Positions 1 through 10,647 of a stretch of DNA of 64,000 nucleotides are shown piece after piece. Each line of letters opens with the position of its first letter. The first letter of the stretch is position 1. The notes below the pieces were generated by a model. It saw nothing but the letters and a program-made list of their open reading frames with translations. It searched no databases and was not told the origin of the DNA. A program made the position numbers and the translations under genes. Source of the DNA: Streptomyces sp. 2131.1 (lineage in GTDB: Bacteria > Actinomycetota > Actinomycetes > Streptomycetales > Streptomycetaceae); NCBI RefSeq assembly GCF_900105515.1, contig NZ_FNSY01000001.1, positions 6,312,001 to 6,376,000 on the forward strand. Direction: 5' to 3'.

Positions 1-77
1 GCCCGCACCCGGACCGGGGGTACGGGAAAGTGAACCACCGCCGGGGTGAAGACCCCGCCCCGTCTACAGTGGGCCGC

Positions 78-692
78 ATGAACCGCTGGACGGAGCTGAC
101 CGGAGACACGTCCGGAGAGGACTACGCCGCGCGCTTCGCGGCCCTCGCCCGCAGTGGCAAGGACATGCACGGCGAGGCGAGGTTCTGCTCCGCCCTGGTG
201 CCCGCCGGGGCGCGGGTCCTGGACGCCGGCTGCGGCACCGGCCGCGTCGCGATCCGGCTCGCGGAGCTCGGGTACGACTGCACCGGGGTGGACGTCGACG
301 CCTCGATGCTCGCCGTGGCGCGGAAGCAGGCCCCCGCACTGCCCTGGTACCGGGCCGACCTGGCCGGGTTCGACCCGGACGCCCTCGGCATCGGGACGGG
401 CTTCGACCTCGTCGTCGCCGCCGGGAACGTCATGGCGCTGCTCGCCCCCGGCACCGAGGCCGCCGTCGTCGCCCGCCTCGCCGGAGCCCTGCGCCCGGGC
501 GGCCTGCTGGTCGCCGGGTTCGGCCTGGACGCGGCCCACCTCCCCGTACCGCCCGGCCTCACGCTCGCCGAGTACGACGACCACTGCGCCGCCGCGGGCC
601 TCGCCCTCGTCGACCGCTTCGCCACCTGGGACGCCGCCCCGTACGACGGCGGCGGCTACGCGGTCGGCGTGCACCGGATGGGCGACCGTTAG
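78..692 (+). CDS. class I SAM-dependent methyltransferase
   Basis: A 204-residue protein with a Rossmann-type methyltransferase fold. The SAM-binding motif I, VLDAGCGTG, lies at about residues 47-55, followed by an acidic strand-2 end (GVDVD) and a post-motif I region FDLVVAAGNVM typical of the Methyltransf_25/11 families. The substrate cannot be told from sequence. I chose the ATG at 78 because the preceding in-frame stretch from a GTG at 30 is short, charged and unlike family N-termini. The stop codon overlaps that of the convergent lipoprotein gene by 2-3 nt. It could act on a small molecule or on a modified base; cytoplasmic. No link to the PKS cluster is visible. Confidence 0.8.
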   Translation: MNRWTELTGDTSGEDYAARFAALARSGKDMHGEARFCSALVPAGARVLDAGCGTGRVAIRLAELGYDCTGVDVDASMLAVARKQAPALPWYRADLAGFDPDALGIGTGFDLVVAAGNVMALLAPGTEAAVVARLAGALRPGGLLVAGFGLDAAHLPVPPGLTLAEYDDHCAAAGLALVDRFATWDAAPYDGGGYAVGVHRMGDR

Positions 693-1537
693 GGCCCGTC
701 TGCGAACTCCCCTCGTCGCGCGGCAGAGGGGAGTTCGAGGCCCTGACGCGTCAGCGGTTCCAGCGTCGCGCAGAGTGCCTCCGGGAAGGCGGGCTCCACG
801 CGGTGGACGTCACGGCAGCCGCCGGTGCTCGTCCGGGTGAGGGGCTGCCAGCCCGTCTTCGCGGCCCGATAGAACCAGCGGCTGGCCTGCCGTGCCGAGC
901 AGGCCGGGTCGGTGTCCCCTTCGCAGGCCGGCCCCATGCGCGTGGACAGGTCCATCACCAGCCACTTCCCGTCGCACTTCTCGCCGCTGCGGCCCGTGTG
1001 CATGGGTACGTCGGTCGCCTGCACCGCCTGCTGGTAGGAGGCGGGCGTGCAGCCGGTGGGCGCCGGGTGGCAGCCCAGCTCGCCGCACCTGCGGAGCGCG
1101 GGCGGCTTCGCGCCCTCGGCCGTGAAGTGGGCGGAGCCGTCGACGAGCACGTCCCGGCCGTCGAGCGGCGCGGGCAGCTCCAGCTTCGCCGTGGCCTTCT
1201 CCTCCTCCGCGCACCCGGACGCCCGGTCCCCGGACGGCGAGACGAAGGTGACCTGCACCCGGGCCAGTTCCGACATCGGTTCGGTGAGCACCGCCTTCAG
1301 ATCGCGCACGCAGGCGGCGGCGCCGCTGGGCACCGAGGTGTCGACCAGGAGCGTGCGGTCGCCGCCGAGCCGTACCCCGTGGACCCCGGCGGGCTGCATC
1401 GTGGTCCACGGGATCGGCGTGGCCGTCGCCGCCTCGGATCCGGCCCGCTCCGTCCCGCAGCCGGCGAGCAGCAGCGCGGCGAGGGCGCAGAGCAGGACGG
1501 CCGCGGCCGGCCGACGACGTCTTCGATCTGATCGCAC
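689..1537 (-). CDS. secreted lipoprotein of unknown function
   Basis: A 282-residue protein beginning with an Arg-rich n-region, a hydrophobic stretch and a clear lipobox LLAGC, so it should be exported and lipid-anchored at the outer face of the membrane. The mature part is Cys-rich, with about a dozen cysteines including CGELGCHPAPTGC and GPACEGDTDPAC, suggesting several disulfides. I do not recognise a domain. A GTG start at 1537 is preferred because it is preceded by GGGGGA about 10 nt upstream and places the signal peptide at the N-terminus; an upstream TTG at 1582 would add 15 residues. It is divergent from katG and convergent with the methyltransferase. Confidence 0.7.
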   Translation of the reverse strand: MRSDRRRRRPAAAVLLCALAALLLAGCGTERAGSEAATATPIPWTTMQPAGVHGVRLGGDRTLLVDTSVPSGAAACVRDLKAVLTEPMSELARVQVTFVSPSGDRASGCAEEEKATAKLELPAPLDGRDVLVDGSAHFTAEGAKPPALRRCGELGCHPAPTGCTPASYQQAVQATDVPMHTGRSGEKCDGKWLVMDLSTRMGPACEGDTDPACSARQASRWFYRAAKTGWQPLTRTSTGGCRDVHRVEPAFPEALCATLEPLTRQGLELPSAARRGEFADGP

Positions 1538-1621
1538 GAGCGCGTAATCCCCCTGGTCCGAACCATTGTTCCCCCGGGGCAATATACGGCGGCCGTTGAT
1601 CCATTCAATCGCGTGTTCGTA

Positions 1622-1649
1622 TTGACTTGGACTAGGTCCATCGTAGGAT
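1622..1649 (+). promoter_or_regulatory. katG promoter with inverted-repeat operator
   Basis: A -35-like TTGACT (1622-1627) and a -10-like TAGGAT (1644-1649) are separated by 16 bp, about 100 nt upstream of the katG ATG. The spacer carries a perfect interrupted palindrome TGGAC-TAG-GTCCA (1628-1640). Actinobacterial katG genes are commonly repressed by Fur-family FurA/FurS proteins binding at the promoter, so a Fur-type redox operator is the most likely reading, but that is inference. No furA gene lies next to katG here. Confidence 0.6.
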
Positions 1650-1753
1650 CGGTTCCGGCCGAAGCCAGGGCAGGACGCCCACGGGGGCGAGACCGGTCAG
1701 GCCAGCCCCACCTTCTCAGAGCACCGAGATCCGCCCCGTCCGGAAGGAATTCC

Positions 1754-3985
<2,232 letters not shown>

Positions 3986-3991
3986 GCGCGA

Positions 3992-4028
3992 CGTGAGGGC
4001 CGGCCCCGCTGCGGGGCCGGCCCTCACG
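3992..4028. terminator. bidirectional terminator between katG and GH92 gene
   Basis: A perfect inverted repeat with 18-bp arms (3992-4009 and 4011-4028) around a single central base sits between the convergent katG and mannosidase stop codons. There is no T-run, as is common for actinobacterial terminators. Confidence 0.8.
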
Positions 4029-4043
4029 CGTGTCCGGGTGGCG

Positions 4044-7000
4044 TCAGGCGGTGGCCACCGCGAAGACGTGGATGATCCCGCCGTCCGTGGTGGACGGCAG
4101 CGTCACGCTCGCGAGCCGCTTGCCGGCCTGGAGCGCGATGGGCGCGGTCGTGAAGACCTCGGTGCCCACCGGGTCCTTTCCGCCGCCCTGCACATCGCGG
4201 TACTCGGTGTGCACCGCGACCGTGTTCCCGTACGACGGCTGCTGCGAGCCGCCGCCCAGCGTCCAGTCGCTGAAGCCGATCTCCGCCTGCTGCGTGGAGC
4301 CGTCGGTGTACGTGAGCGTCACCGTGCCCGACGCCTGGCCCTCCGCCGCGCTCCCGAGGAACGCCAGCTTCGTGTCGCCCTCGCCGGAGGGGACGTTCAG
4401 CACCTGGGGGCTCGTACCGACCACCTCGATGTTGTCCGGGTCGCCGGCCGCCACCTTCGGCCAGGTGAAGTCGAAGCCGCCCGATGAGACCGTGCCGCCC
4501 GCCTTCGCACCGGCCGCCGCCAGCGCCTCGCCCGAGTAACTCCAGCCCTCACCGTCGAAGTTGGCCTGCGGATTCTTGTCGTCCGCCGAGATTCCGGTGC
4601 TGTTGCGGTTCCACAGCAGGCCGTTCTTCTCGGCGACCGTCACCGCCGCCGACGTCTTCGGCAGCTCCGTACCCGTCGAGGACGTCAGCGTCACCGGGAC
4701 CGTGTAGTAGCCCTCGGCGGTGTCCTTCCCGGCCGACACGGTGAGCTTCGCCTGCGCGGCGCCGTTCGCCGGGACCGTGAAGTCGCCCTCGGACGGTGTC
4801 ACGGTGACCCCGTCCGGTGCCTGCGCCTTCCAGCGCACGGTGGTGGCCTTCGTCTCCAGGCTCTGCACCTTGACGACGGTCTGCGCGCCCTCGGCGCCCG
4901 GCTCGACCTTCAGCTGGCCGGGGGAGGCCCCGGTGAAGTACTTGAGGCCGCCGCCGGGGAAGGACGGCGGGGCGTCGGCCGGTGCGCTGCCCCAGGAGGT
5001 GTCGGGCGTCGTGCCCAGCGTGAAGTCCAGCCGGCCGCCGCGCCCGACGAGCGAGTCACCGACCCACGGCCTCGTGGACGTACGGCCGTTCACCTTCAGG
5101 CCGTGGACGTACGTGTGGTCCGCCGACGCGGCCGGCGCCTCGATGGTGATCCTCTTGCCGTGCCCGGTGTGCACCACCGCGTGCGGGAACAGCGGGGCGG
5201 TGAGCGTCAGATCGGCGCGGCTCGGGTTCTGCGGATACATGCCGAGCGCGGAGAAGACGTACCAGGACGACATGGTCCCCGCGTCGTCGTTGCCCGGGAT
5301 CCCGCCGGGACCGTCGGTCCACAGCTGGTCCAGCTCGGCGCGGACCGTCTCCTGCGTCTTGTACGGGGCGCCGAAGTAGTTGTACAGGTACGGCGCGTTG
5401 ATGTCGGGCTCGTTCGTCGGGTCGTAGCGCGTGTCGTCCTTCGCCGAGAAGTCGAACTTCCCGTCCGGCGTACGGAAGAATGCGTCGAGCCGCTCCGTGG
5501 CACGCTCGTTGCCGCCCATCGCACCCGCGAGGCCCGCCACGTCCGAGTAGACCATCCAGGTGTACCGGGCGCTGGTGCCCTCGACGAAGCCGGCACCGGT
5601 GCCGGGGGTGAAGGTGCCCGCCCAGCTGCCGTCGGACTTCCGGTCGCGTATGTACCCGCCGTGCTCGGTGGCGTTGGCGTCGAAGACGTTGGTCCAGTTG
5701 CCCGACCGGTCGAGGAACTTCTTCGCGTCCGCCTTGTTGCCCAGCCGCCGCGACAGCTCCGACAGGCCGTAGTCGGCCGCCGCGTCCTCCAGCGTCTCGG
5801 CCGCCCCGCCCCAGCAGTGGCAGTTGTCCGCCGGTACGTAGCCCAGCTCCAGGTACTTGTCGAGCGCGGGGCGCTGGCCCACGCATTCGACGTTGCAGCC
5901 GGAGCTGTCGGAGTCGTTCGCGGTCGGCACGGTCGCCGCCGTGACCAGGGACTTCAGCGCGCCCTTGACGTCGAAGTCACGGCCGCCGAACGCGTAGATC
6001 CCGGCGAGCGCCGCGTCGGACGGGTCGCCCGACATCACGCTCGTCCTGCCGTTCTCCAACAGCCAGCGGTCCCACTCGCCGTCCCGCTGGTTCGCGTAAT
6101 TGAAGAGGGACTGCGCGTAGTCGCTGCCCGCCCTCGGGTTGAGCAGGGCCATCAGCTGCACCTGCGCCCGGTACTGGTCCCAGCCGGAGAAGGTGCCGTA
6201 CTGCGCCTTCTGGCCCTTGGACAGCCGGTGCGGCTTGCGGTCGGCGCCGAGGTAGCGGCCGTCCACGTCGCTGGTGAGGGTCGGCTCCAGCATGGAGTGG
6301 TAGAGCGCGGTGTAGAACGCCGTGCGCCGGCTGTCGGAGCCGCCGCCGATCTCGATCGACTTCAGCGCCTTGTTCCAGTTCGCCGCCGCCTGCCGCTTCA
6401 CCGAGCCGAAGCTCTTGCCCGGCCCGTTCTCCTTACGGAGGTTGGCCTCGGCGTTCGCGGCGCTGACGTACGAGACGGCCACCTTGGCACCCGCATCGGT
6501 GGTGCCGTCCGCGAAGGTGACGTATGCGCCGGAGCCCTTGCCCTCCACGGCGTTGCCGGAGGAGCTGTAGCCCGTACCGCCGGACGCGGAGGTGGAGCCG
6601 GGGGTGAGGGTGGCGTCCTTCCAGGTGCCGACCTTCGCGAAGGGCTTGTCGAAGTGGGCGGTGAAGTACAGCGTGTACAGGTCCTTGCGGTTGTTGGCGC
6701 TCTGCGGCCCGCAGAAGTTGCCCGCCGTCACGGAGCCCGTCACCGTCCGCGCGGCCTTGTCGATCCGCACGGTGGCGTCGGTGCTGCCGGTCTCCGAGTT
6801 GGAGGTGCGGAAGAGCACGCTGGCGGGCTTGTCCGCCGGGAAGCCGAACTGCCCGGACCCGGTCCTGGCGGTCGTGGTCAGCGCCGCCGACGCGCCACTG
6901 GCCAGGCCGACCTTGTAGTACCCGGCGGTCGCCGTCTCGTCGTCGTGCGAGAAGTCGCTCGCGTACTTCGCGTCGGTGGTGTCCGAGGTGGGGGAGGAGT

Positions 7001-7394
7001 CCACGTCACCCACGTACGGCATGATCGGGATGTCGCCGTTCGCGCCCGAGCAGCCCACGCCGTTGAGGTGGGTGAGGCTGAAGCCGCGGATCTTCTTCGC
7101 GTCGTACTGGTAGCCGCCGGGAGCGGGCGTCGAGACCTGCTTGCCCCTTGAGCTCTGCGGGCTCCACGCCAGCATGCCGAACGGCTGCACGGCGCCCGGG
7201 TACGTGTTGCCCGCGTTGGACGTGCCGATGAGGGGGTCGACATACGACACCGGGTCCTCGACGGTGCCCCGGACCGGCGACGCCGATGCGGGGGCGGCCG
7301 CGACCGCGAGCCCCGCCACGGCCATGGCGGCGGCCGTGACGGAACCCATGGCCCGGAGCACGGTGTGCGTACGACGTTTGTACGTCTGTGGCAC
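4044..7394 (-). CDS. secreted GH92 family alpha-mannosidase
   Basis: An 1116-residue exported enzyme of glycoside hydrolase family 92, which are calcium-dependent inverting exo-alpha-mannosidases acting on mannans or N-glycans. A signal peptide with an Arg/Lys n-region ends near APASASP. GH92 hallmarks are visible: GTSNAGNTYPGA near the mature N-terminus, HLNGVGCSGANGD (about residue 108), SGWDQYR (about 403) and GNDDAGTMSSWYVF (about 699). After the catalytic domain come an NEW3-like beta-sandwich (about 823-918) and a C-terminal domain of about 190 residues of the type often fused to secreted hydrolases. The GTG at 7394 is chosen because AGGGCAGGA lies just upstream; a TTG at 7427 is less likely. 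A LacI-type operator lies upstream. Linkage specificity cannot be read from sequence. Confidence 0.92.
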   Translation of the reverse strand: MPQTYKRRTHTVLRAMGSVTAAAMAVAGLAVAAAPASASPVRGTVEDPVSYVDPLIGTSNAGNTYPGAVQPFGMLAWSPQSSRGKQVSTPAPGGYQYDAKKIRGFSLTHLNGVGCSGANGDIPIMPYVGDVDSSPTSDTTDAKYASDFSHDDETATAGYYKVGLASGASAALTTTARTGSGQFGFPADKPASVLFRTSNSETGSTDATVRIDKAARTVTGSVTAGNFCGPQSANNRKDLYTLYFTAHFDKPFAKVGTWKDATLTPGSTSASGGTGYSSSGNAVEGKGSGAYVTFADGTTDAGAKVAVSYVSAANAEANLRKENGPGKSFGSVKRQAAANWNKALKSIEIGGGSDSRRTAFYTALYHSMLEPTLTSDVDGRYLGADRKPHRLSKGQKAQYGTFSGWDQYRAQVQLMALLNPRAGSDYAQSLFNYANQRDGEWDRWLLENGRTSVMSGDPSDAALAGIYAFGGRDFDVKGALKSLVTAATVPTANDSDSSGCNVECVGQRPALDKYLELGYVPADNCHCWGGAAETLEDAAADYGLSELSRRLGNKADAKKFLDRSGNWTNVFDANATEHGGYIRDRKSDGSWAGTFTPGTGAGFVEGTSARYTWMVYSDVAGLAGAMGGNERATERLDAFFRTPDGKFDFSAKDDTRYDPTNEPDINAPYLYNYFGAPYKTQETVRAELDQLWTDGPGGIPGNDDAGTMSSWYVFSALGMYPQNPSRADLTLTAPLFPHAVVHTGHGKRITIEAPAASADHTYVHGLKVNGRTSTRPWVGDSLVGRGGRLDFTLGTTPDTSWGSAPADAPPSFPGGGLKYFTGASPGQLKVEPGAEGAQTVVKVQSLETKATTVRWKAQAPDGVTVTPSEGDFTVPANGAAQAKLTVSAGKDTAEGYYTVPVTLTSSTGTELPKTSAAVTVAEKNGLLWNRNSTGISADDKNPQANFDGEGWSYSGEALAAAGAKAGGTVSSGGFDFTWPKVAAGDPDNIEVVGTSPQVLNVPSGEGDTKLAFLGSAAEGQASGTVTLTYTDGSTQQAEIGFSDWTLGGGSQQPSYGNTVAVHTEYRDVQGGGKDPVGTEVFTTAPIALQAGKRLASVTLPSTTDGGIIHVFAVATA

Positions 7395-7474
7395 CGTTCC
7401 TGCCCTTCTGATGTGACGGACGGTCAACGCGGCGGGAGCCCGGCGCCGTGACCGCGGAGGAACGGCGTCGCCCC

Positions 7475-7486
7475 GACAACGTTGTC
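7475..7486. promoter_or_regulatory. LacI-type operator upstream of GH92 gene
   Basis: The perfect 12-bp palindrome GACAACGTTGTC is centred about 85 bp upstream of the mannosidase start and overlaps a TTGACA hexamer on the minus strand (7488-7483). This matches the general TGACAACGTTGTCA shape of LacI/GalR-family sugar-responsive operators in Streptomyces. Repression relieved by a mannose-derived sugar is inferred. A second 14-bp palindrome GGTTCCCCGGAACC lies at 7528-7541. Confidence 0.65.
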
Positions 7487-7550
7487 AACGACGTGAGGAT
7501 GCTCCTCCTGCCGGTCCGGCGTGTCAAGGTTCCCCGGAACCCGTCCGTCC

Positions 7551-7581
7551 GGCCGGGCTGTTCGCGCGCAACAGCCCGGCC
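7551..7581 (-). terminator. terminator after the helicase-like gene
   Basis: A perfect inverted repeat with 12-bp arms (GGCCGGGCTGTT / AACAGCCCGGCC) and a 7-nt loop lies 24 nt downstream of the HelD-like gene stop, separating it from the promoter of the GH92 gene. Confidence 0.7.
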
Positions 7582-7605
7582 CGTGGACCCGGTTGAACTG
7601 GCCCG

Positions 7606-9840
7606 TCAGCGCAGGGACGCCGGAAGTGGCTCCCGGTGCAGGATGCCCAGCCGCTGCGTGGCGCGGGTCAGCGCCACGTACAGGTCGCTCGTCCCGAACC
7701 TGCCCGGCTCCACCACCAGGACGTGGTCGAATTCGAGGCCCTTGGCCTGCCGGGGCCCGAGCAGCACCACCGTGCGGGTCAGATCGGGCTCGGCGCCGGG
7801 CACGACCCCGTTGAGCGGCGCCGCGATCTCCTCGTGCAGCTCGCCCGGCGCGATCACCGCGAGGCGCCCCTCGGTGGGCGTCAGCTCGGCGACCGCCCGC
7901 GCCACCGCGCCCGCCAGGTCCGCCCCGGAGTCCCGGGCCCACGGCACCTCGCCCGTGGACCGCACCGACCCCGGCGGCTCGAACGACGGGTCCTCGGCCC
8001 GCAGCACCTTCGCCGCGACCTCCATCACCTCGGCCGGCGTACGGTAGTTGACCCCGAGCCGCACATGCTCGTACCGGTCGCCCACGTACGGTGCCAGGAT
8101 CTCCTGCCACGAGCCGACGCCCGCCTCCTCCGAGGTCTGCGCCGGGTCGCCCACCAGGGTCATCGACCGGGTCGGCGAGCGTCGCATCAGCAGCCGCCAC
8201 GCCATCGGCGACAACTCCTGCGCCTCGTCCACGATGATGTGCCCGAACGCCCACGTCCGGTCGGCGGCGGCCCGCTCGGCCGCGCTGCGGTGGTCGGCCT
8301 CCTCCTGGCGCTCGGCCATCCGTTCCGCGTCGATGATGTCGTGGGCGGCGAGCAGCTCCGACTCCTCGTCCTCGAACTCGAAGGACTCCGAGCCCCGGGA
8401 CAGCTCCAGCACACCCTGGGCGTACGCGATCCGTTCCTGGCGCTCCGCCTCGGCGGCGGCCCGCTCGGCGCTGTCGTCGAAGCCGAGCAGCTCGGCCGCC
8501 TCGTCCAGCAGCGGCACGTCGGCCGGTGTCCAGGTGTCCTCGCCGGGCGCGCGCCTGACGGCCTCCGCGTCCGCCTCGGGCAGATGGACCGGCTCGGCCA
8601 GGTAGTCGGCGAGGAAGCCCTGCGGGGTGAGCGGCGGCCACAGCTCGTCGATCGCCGCGTGCACCTCCCGGCTGACCGCGACTGCCTTGCCGAGCTGGGC
8701 GATGTCGTCGGGACCCAGGAAGTTGGGCCCGCCGTACGGGTCGGCGCCGATGCGCTCGGTGAGCTGGGCGGTCAGCGCGTCGATGATCCGGAACGCGAAG
8801 TGCGGCCGGGCCAGGTTGTGGGGCAGCCGGGTGTCGCGGGCCGCCTGCCGGGCCTCGTAGGCGATCTCCCAGTCCAAAACCAGGTCGCCGTCGTCGTGCG
8901 GGACGATCAGCGGGGCGCCCGGCTCGGGCAGCAGCTGCCGGTCGCGCACGGCGAGCTCCAGCGCCTCGGCCATGGCCGCGCCGCCCTTCACCGCCGCCGC
9001 CCGGGGCGTGTCCGTGCCGCGCGCGTGGACGCCGGGGAAGAGCTCGGCCTGCGTGGCGAGCAGCACCCCGGTCTCACCGAGCGCCGGCAGCACCTCGCCG
9101 ATGTAGCTGAGGAAGGCCGGGTTGGGGCCCACGATCAGGACCGCCCGCTTGGCCAGCAGCTCCCGCTCCTCGTACAGCAGGAACGCCGCCCGGTGCAGCG
9201 CGACCGCCGTCTTCCCGGTGCCCGGGCCGCCCTCGACGACGAGGACACCGCGGTGCGGCGCGCGGATGATGCGGTCCTGCTCCGCCTGGATGGTCCGCAC
9301 GATGTCGGCCATGCGGCCGGTGCGCGCGGAGTTCACGGCGGCCAGCAGGACGGAGTCGCCGCTCGGGTCCTCGAAACCGGTGCGCTCGTGGTCCTCGATG
9401 TCGAGGATCTCGTCGTGCAGCTCGGTGACCGCGCGGCCCTCGGTGGTGATGTGGCGGCGCCGGCGCAGTCCCATCGGGGTGTGGTTGGTCGCGAGATAGA
9501 AGGGGCGGGCCACCGGGGCGCGCCAGTCGATCAGCAAAGGCGTGTGTTCCGCGTCGTCCTCGCGGATTCCGATACGGCCGATATGGTGCGCGGCGCCGTC
9601 CGAGAGATCGATGCGGCCGAAACAGAGCGAACCGTCGACCGCGTTCAGCGCGGCCAGCAGGCCCGAGCGCTCGGCGACCAGCACATCGCGTTCGAGCCGG
9701 GCCTGCTGCCCGGTGCCGACCGGCGTCAGGGCGTCCTGGACCTGCTCGGCGGCGACACCACGCAGCACGTCGACACGGTCGTAGAGCCGGTCGACGAATT
9801 CCTGCTCCTTGTTCAATTCGGCGCTTTCCCGAGTTGACAA
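7606..9840 (-). CDS. HelD/HelR-like UvrD-family ATPase, RNA polymerase-associated
   Basis: A 744-residue superfamily 1 (UvrD/Rep-like) ATPase. It has an N-terminal coiled-coil-like arm (about 1-60), a Walker A GGPGTGKT (204-211), a Walker B VDEAQE (about 535), motif III LVGDPAQTS and a C-terminal motif VI region LYVALTRATQR. The size, the N-terminal arm and the absence of extra nuclease domains fit HelD, which clears stalled RNA polymerase, or HelR, which displaces rifamycin from RNA polymerase in Streptomyces; I cannot separate the two by eye. The start is taken as TTG at 9840 because AGGGAG lies 6 nt upstream and upstream codons lack family character. It is transcribed from beyond the terminator of the dihydroxybenzoate operon. 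Confidence 0.8.
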   Translation of the reverse strand: MSTRESAELNKEQEFVDRLYDRVDVLRGVAAEQVQDALTPVGTGQQARLERDVLVAERSGLLAALNAVDGSLCFGRIDLSDGAAHHIGRIGIREDDAEHTPLLIDWRAPVARPFYLATNHTPMGLRRRRHITTEGRAVTELHDEILDIEDHERTGFEDPSGDSVLLAAVNSARTGRMADIVRTIQAEQDRIIRAPHRGVLVVEGGPGTGKTAVALHRAAFLLYEERELLAKRAVLIVGPNPAFLSYIGEVLPALGETGVLLATQAELFPGVHARGTDTPRAAAVKGGAAMAEALELAVRDRQLLPEPGAPLIVPHDDGDLVLDWEIAYEARQAARDTRLPHNLARPHFAFRIIDALTAQLTERIGADPYGGPNFLGPDDIAQLGKAVAVSREVHAAIDELWPPLTPQGFLADYLAEPVHLPEADAEAVRRAPGEDTWTPADVPLLDEAAELLGFDDSAERAAAEAERQERIAYAQGVLELSRGSESFEFEDEESELLAAHDIIDAERMAERQEEADHRSAAERAAADRTWAFGHIIVDEAQELSPMAWRLLMRRSPTRSMTLVGDPAQTSEEAGVGSWQEILAPYVGDRYEHVRLGVNYRTPAEVMEVAAKVLRAEDPSFEPPGSVRSTGEVPWARDSGADLAGAVARAVAELTPTEGRLAVIAPGELHEEIAAPLNGVVPGAEPDLTRTVVLLGPRQAKGLEFDHVLVVEPGRFGTSDLYVALTRATQRLGILHREPLPASLR

Positions 9841-9873
9841 TTTAGCTCCCTGACGGCTATGGTGATTCTTGTT

Positions 9874-9891
9874 GGCCCCCGGTGAGGGGCC
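9874..9891. promoter_or_regulatory. hairpin in the leader of the HelD/HelR-like gene
   Basis: GGCCCC and GGGGCC arms flank a 6-nt loop and are followed on the plus strand by TTTT. The hairpin lies about 35 nt upstream of the TTG start, in the presumed 5' leader. On the minus strand a TTGCGG (9947-9942) and TATATT (9923-9918) pair with an 18-bp spacer could be the promoter. HelR genes are known to be controlled through a palindromic rifamycin-associated element; the sequence here is only structurally similar, so its role is open. Confidence 0.4.
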
Positions 9892-9927
9892 TTTTCTGTG
9901 GGTGCACAGAACCACTCAATATACCTG

Positions 9928-9967
9928 GAGAAATCCCCGGTCCGCAATTGCGGACCGGGGATTTCTC
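9928..9967. terminator. terminator of the dihydroxybenzoate operon (40-bp perfect palindrome)
   Basis: A perfect 40-bp palindrome with an AATT centre lies 16 nt after the isochorismatase stop. As RNA it forms a very stable stem, so termination of the operon is the likely role. It also abuts the presumed promoter of the HelD-like gene. Confidence 0.8.
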
Positions 9968-9982
9968 TTTACCGTACGGGGC

Positions 9983-10615
9983 TCAGATCTCCTTGAGGAG
10001 CACGTCCGTCGTCGTCACGACCGCGCAGCGGCCCGCCGCCCAGCGCAGCGCCATGTCGTGGTCCTCGCGCGAGAAGTCCGCGACGGCGTCGGCCACGACG
10101 AACGCCTGGATGTCGCGCATCCACGCGTCCGCGGCGCTCATCAGCACCCCGATGTGCGCGTACACCCCGGTGATCACCAGCTGGTCGCGGCCGTCGTCAC
10201 GGATCAGCGACTCCAGCTCGGTGCGGACGAAAGCGCTGTACTTCCACTTGGTGAGCACCGTGTCCCCCGGTGCGGGCGCCACCGCCTCGGGCGCCGCCAG
10301 GGCGTCCGGGTCGTCCGCCACCCCCGGCCCCCAGAAGTCGAGCTGGAGACCCCGCTCCTCGGCGCTCTGACCGCCGCGCTGCGCCGAGTGCACCACCGGG
10401 ATCCCGGCGCGCCGGCTCGCCCCGATGATGCGGGTGGTGTTCGCGAGCATGCCGGTCAGCGGCTCCTCGCCGGGGCGGTACGCGCGCAGGAAGTGGTTCT
10501 GCAGGTCGTGGACGAGCAGCACGGCGCGGGCCGGGTCGACGGTCCAGCCGACCCGGTTCGCCGGGAGCTCGTCCGCGCCGGGCAGGGGATAGGGGGCGAT
10601 GGCGGGGAGTGCCAT
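9983..10615 (-). CDS. dhbB: isochorismatase (2,3-dihydro-2,3-dihydroxybenzoate synthase), no ArCP domain
   Basis: Hydrolyses isochorismate to 2,3-dihydro-2,3-dihydroxybenzoate and pyruvate. The 210 residues cover only the hydrolase domain; the aryl carrier protein domain fused in EntB/DhbB is absent. Asp37 (VHDLQN), Lys123 (TKWKYSAF) and Gly156 in GVYAHIG fit the isochorismatase/PhzD subgroup, in which glycine replaces the nucleophilic cysteine of related amidohydrolases. The tail VADALADFSR-like segment (VADAVADFSRED) is EntB-like. Third gene of an iron-regulated operon, 32 nt after the AMP ligase, with a terminator directly downstream. PhzD function is an alternative on sequence alone, but the neighbouring EntA- and EntE-type genes argue for dihydroxybenzoate. 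Confidence 0.9.
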   Translation of the reverse strand: MALPAIAPYPLPGADELPANRVGWTVDPARAVLLVHDLQNHFLRAYRPGEEPLTGMLANTTRIIGASRRAGIPVVHSAQRGGQSAEERGLQLDFWGPGVADDPDALAAPEAVAPAPGDTVLTKWKYSAFVRTELESLIRDDGRDQLVITGVYAHIGVLMSAADAWMRDIQAFVVADAVADFSREDHDMALRWAAGRCAVVTTTDVLLKEI

Positions 10616-10647
10616 GTGGGAGCCTTTCGGTGCCGCTCGGGGCGGAA

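Noticed and set aside
5103..7151. Plus-strand 682-codon frame opposite the GH92 gene
   Set aside because: Low-complexity shadow frame; all GH92 motifs are on the minus strand.
7636..9837. Plus-strand 733-codon frame opposite the HelD-like gene
   Set aside because: Shadow of the ATPase gene; no recognisable domain and biased composition.
9983..10615. Loss of the catalytic cysteine in the isochorismatase
   Set aside because: The residue aligned with the cysteine of related amidohydrolases is glycine in genuine EntB/PhzD isochorismatases, so this is the normal state for the subgroup.
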